A stretch of 39,680 nt of DNA, taken from Sulfurovum sp. Lineage in GTDB: Bacteria > Campylobacterota > Campylobacteria > Campylobacterales > Sulfurovaceae. The first letter of the stretch is position 1, and the number at the start of each line of letters is the position of its first letter. The position numbers were made by a program, and so were the translations under genes. Location of the stretch: positions 1 to 39,680 of the forward strand of contig DYTF01000006.1 in the NCBI GenBank assembly GCA_020726105.1, given 5' to 3'. Shown here one piece after another: positions 36,934 to 39,680 of this stretch. Under the pieces are notes generated by a model. The model was not told the DNA's origin and did no database searches. It was given only the letters and a program-made list of their open reading frames with translations.

Positions 36934-38085
36934 CTAAGAAAATAAAGAAATAGTAGGACATGAAGACAATCTTTCAGACGATGCACCCAAGAACTCTTTT
37001 GCAATACTGTTGTAGATAGACCGAAAATCTGTGGTGTAGATAAGGTCGCCGTTTGAATCTAAGGTACTTAGAGATGGATGTTCGCCGTAGACCCCGCCTT
37101 TTACTCTCCCCCCTACTATAAAATGTGGTGCCGCTGTACCGTGGTCTGTGCCGCCACTTGCATTTTGGGCTACTCTCCTGCCAAATTCAGAGTAGGTCAT
37201 GATGACAATATTTTCCCATTTCCCACTTGCTATGAGGTTTTTCCTCATGGTAGAGATACCTTCACAGAGTGTTTCTAAAAGTTTTGCATGCTGCATGGGT
37301 TGATTGGTGTGTGTATCGAAAGAACCGAGACTGAGTTTAAAAAATGGTATGTTTGAGCCACCATTTATCAGCTCCGTGGTCGTGTGCATCTGATTGCCGA
37401 AGTCAGATTTGTCGAAGGTAAAAGCGAGAGGTTTTGTGCTGCGAAGTGACTGTCGCAATGTATCGGCTCCTTTGCGTATTTCTGTTTCTGTTTGGAGTAT
37501 GTGAAGCAGTGCATTGTTTTCTCCCGTCATGGTAATTCTGCTATGTACCTGATTGGATTGTTGTAAAAAACCTTTGATGTTATTGAGCATTATGACACCT
37601 TTTGCAGAACCTTCTAGCGGCCCATACTCTCCTGAGAGTATGACACCTGTTAATTTATCTTCTTGACTAAAATGAAGGGCATTAATCCAGCCCTCATCAA
37701 GATACTCTTCTGCATTTGAAGCGGTATCCCAAATCTCAATAGAGCGAAAATGTGAACGATTGGGGTCTGGATACCCAACACCTTGGATGATGGCAAGTTC
37801 ATGATTGTCATAGATATTTTTCAGCGCTTGCATGGCAGGATGCATACCAATTTGCTTATCAATAGGTAAAACCTGATTTTTAGCAATGCCGATAGTCGGA
37901 CGGTTTTGATAGTAAAGAGGATCGCTATAGGGGATGATGGTATTAAGCCCGTCATTTCCTCCTTTGAGTTCTATGAGTATGACATTTTTATGAAATGCTG
38001 GCGTTTTTTCGTTGCGTGCGTGCAGCCATAAAGGCAGTGTGAGTGAGTGGTATGCAATATATTTGAGTAGGGTTCGTCTGTCCAT
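36934..38085 (-). CDS. DUF1501-family protein with Tat-like signal
   Basis: MDRRTLLKYIAYHS...NVILIELKGGNDGLNTIIPYSDPLYYQNRP...SHFRSIEIWDTAS...MTYSEFGRRVAQNASGGTDHGTAAPHFIVGG. Confidence 0.92.
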   Translation of the reverse strand: MDRRTLLKYIAYHSLTLPLWLHARNEKTPAFHKNVILIELKGGNDGLNTIIPYSDPLYYQNRPTIGIAKNQVLPIDKQIGMHPAMQALKNIYDNHELAIIQGVGYPDPNRSHFRSIEIWDTASNAEEYLDEGWINALHFSQEDKLTGVILSGEYGPLEGSAKGVIMLNNIKGFLQQSNQVHSRITMTGENNALLHILQTETEIRKGADTLRQSLRSTKPLAFTFDKSDFGNQMHTTTELINGGSNIPFFKLSLGSFDTHTNQPMQHAKLLETLCEGISTMRKNLIASGKWENIVIMTYSEFGRRVAQNASGGTDHGTAAPHFIVGGRVKGGVYGEHPSLSTLDSNGDLIYTTDFRSIYNSIAKEFLGASSERLSSCPTISLFS

Positions 38086-38091
38086 GATGTC

Positions 38092-39447
38092 TCACTTTAA
38101 TTGGTAAAGAGGATGTTGTAAAATGGTACGCACTGTATCATCAAATGTATTGCCGGGTGTGATTAAGACTTTTATTGGCAGCAAAATGGCAGCGGCACGC
38201 TCTTCTTTGGTGTTGCCAAAAAGGTTCAAGTTAAATAGATCATAGTGTAAATGTTTCATCGCATCACCACGGCTTAGGCGATTTAGGAATCCTTTTCGGA
38301 TGAGGAGGGTATTGGTATTGATCCAAGTCTCTTTTCCTTCCCAGCCTTTTACATTGGGAGGGTCAAAAAGATTTTGACCTAAACGATTTGAAAACTGAAT
38401 ACCCAACTGGGTATCAAAATCTTCATACCCAAAACTACGCAAAGTTCCGATGATTAACTCTATGGGTGATTTTATCATTGTTGCTCTAGCTGAAGACGCT
38501 GTAAAATAGGGTGAAGTAAACAGTGCAACCATGAGCGGTTTAAGCTCATAATGGTTATCTCTTAATAGCTTTGCCAATCGTTGAACTTCCTTTGCATCAG
38601 GTTCGTATCCTATATACTCGTACCACAATTTTTTAACAATAAAAAGAGATGTGGCATCTTGCTCTAGGATGATATCAATCATTTCATCCGCATCAAAGTT
38701 GCCGCTTTTTCCTAAAAATGTTTTTTCCCCTTGGTCATGTATGTTTTTGTTGAATCGAAAATTAAAATTTTGATCAATGCCATACCCTGTTAATCCTCTC
38801 GCGAGTGCTTTAATATCACTCTCTTTATAATTTCCTTCACCAAGAGTAAAGAGCTCTAAGAGTTCACGGGCGAGGTTTTCGTTGGGGTGCGATTTTTTAC
38901 TGGCACGGTTATCTAGGTAGATGAGCATTGCCGGGTCTTTGATAATGTCGTGTAAAAAGGCGGCAAAATTGCCTAAAGCGTTTTCTTTCAGTAACTCATG
39001 CTGTCGGTAGATCAAGGCAGCTTGACCCACTTTTTTAAGACTGGAAGTGAAGTGGTTATGCCAAAAAAGGAGCATGTGTTCTTCGAAAGGATTGTTTGTT
39101 TTGAGCATGGTCTCAAACAACCATGTTTTTAGTAACATATGGCTGGATTGGCGTTTTTGATTAAATGTCATGCGTTCAGTTGCGTTAAGTTCGGTTACAT
39201 TTTTGGGTGGTTTTATGAGTGTATTTGCAGTAAAAACAGGGGGTTGTTCTAAAGCATTTTTGGGTGTATAGACCATATCTTCGACAAAGTGTTCGTAGCT
39301 GTTAGATTTAAGACAAGCAGTGAGTTGATGTTTGTCTATACCAAAAGCACTGCGGTTGAGCAAATGGATGCAGAGTGATGGTTCGCTAGCGAAAAGTCCC
39401 AACTGAACAGAAAAGAAGAATAAAATTGATTTCATGATTGTTGCCAT
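38092..39447 (-). CDS. DUF1800-family secreted protein
   Basis: HLLNRSAFGIDKHQL...MLLFWHNHFTSSLKKV...PAMLIYLDNRASKKSHPNENLARELLELFTLGEGNYKESDIKALARGLTGY...NVKGWEGKETWINTNTLL. Start may instead be the MKSILFFF methionine four codons in. Confidence 0.93.
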   Translation of the reverse strand: MATIMKSILFFFSVQLGLFASEPSLCIHLLNRSAFGIDKHQLTACLKSNSYEHFVEDMVYTPKNALEQPPVFTANTLIKPPKNVTELNATERMTFNQKRQSSHMLLKTWLFETMLKTNNPFEEHMLLFWHNHFTSSLKKVGQAALIYRQHELLKENALGNFAAFLHDIIKDPAMLIYLDNRASKKSHPNENLARELLELFTLGEGNYKESDIKALARGLTGYGIDQNFNFRFNKNIHDQGEKTFLGKSGNFDADEMIDIILEQDATSLFIVKKLWYEYIGYEPDAKEVQRLAKLLRDNHYELKPLMVALFTSPYFTASSARATMIKSPIELIIGTLRSFGYEDFDTQLGIQFSNRLGQNLFDPPNVKGWEGKETWINTNTLLIRKGFLNRLSRGDAMKHLHYDLFNLNLFGNTKEERAAAILLPIKVLITPGNTFDDTVRTILQHPLYQLK

Positions 39448-39635
39448 TTTGTTTTATAGTTTTAGTATTCTAGCATAAAATAAAGAAGCTAAGACATGAG
39501 ACGGGTACTTCATGTTTTATTAGTCTGCATCCAATAAAGTGTTGACAGATTTTAGAGATAAAAAATTTCTTAATAAGTGTTGAGAAACTTAGTATTACAT
39601 AGTATATAATGCTTTTACAAATTTGAGGAGAAAGC

Positions 39636-39680
39636 ATGATAAGCAAAGAACGACTTACCCACCTGAGGCAGCTTGAAGCA
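39636..39680 (+). CDS. 5' end of an unidentified CDS (truncated by window edge)
   Basis: ATG after tttgaggag RBS: MISKERLTHLRQLEA, open to the end. Confidence 0.5.
   Translation, partial: MISKERLTHLRQLEA

Noticed and set aside
1-39680. CRISPR arrays, tRNA/rRNA genes, transposases or prophage
   Set aside because: No regularly spaced direct repeats, no tRNA-like T-loop or acceptor pattern, and no transposase, integrase or phage structural proteins were seen among the ORFs; cannot exclude small or degenerate elements without a computed search.

Overview
39.7-kb chromosomal segment, probably from a Campylobacterota (epsilonproteobacterial, Sulfurovum/Sulfurimonas-like) genome; this assignment is inferred from protein resemblance only. 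Most of it is housekeeping or ordinary accessory genes: a partial glutamyl-tRNA synthetase paralog, glutaminyl-tRNA synthetase, phosphatidylserine decarboxylase, exonuclease III, YchF, MurF, phosphoglucomutase, a fused TRAP permease, an rRNA pseudouridine synthase, TauE/SafE, an ABC1/UbiB kinase, a ModE-type regulator, PhnA, two RND-superfamily transporters and a DUF1800/DUF1501 pair. Accessory content includes a type IIG-like restriction/methylase ORF, two antitoxin/PIN modules, a small-ORF/nucleotidyltransferase pair, a shortened CopG/BrnA-like antitoxin and a truncated SRPBCC-like remnant. No rRNA, tRNA, CRISPR array, transposase or prophage was recognised. I did not find an unambiguous new defence or biosynthetic system. 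The best leads are: (1) a GluRS paralog whose HIGH-type signature is degenerate, located close to a GlnRS with a C-terminal extension; (2) a perfect 19-bp inverted repeat with a 2-nt spacer inside the AT-rich, probably exchanged, specificity region of the methylase ORF; (3) a consensus sigma70 promoter overlapped by an 11-bp inverted repeat in front of an antitoxin/PIN module.
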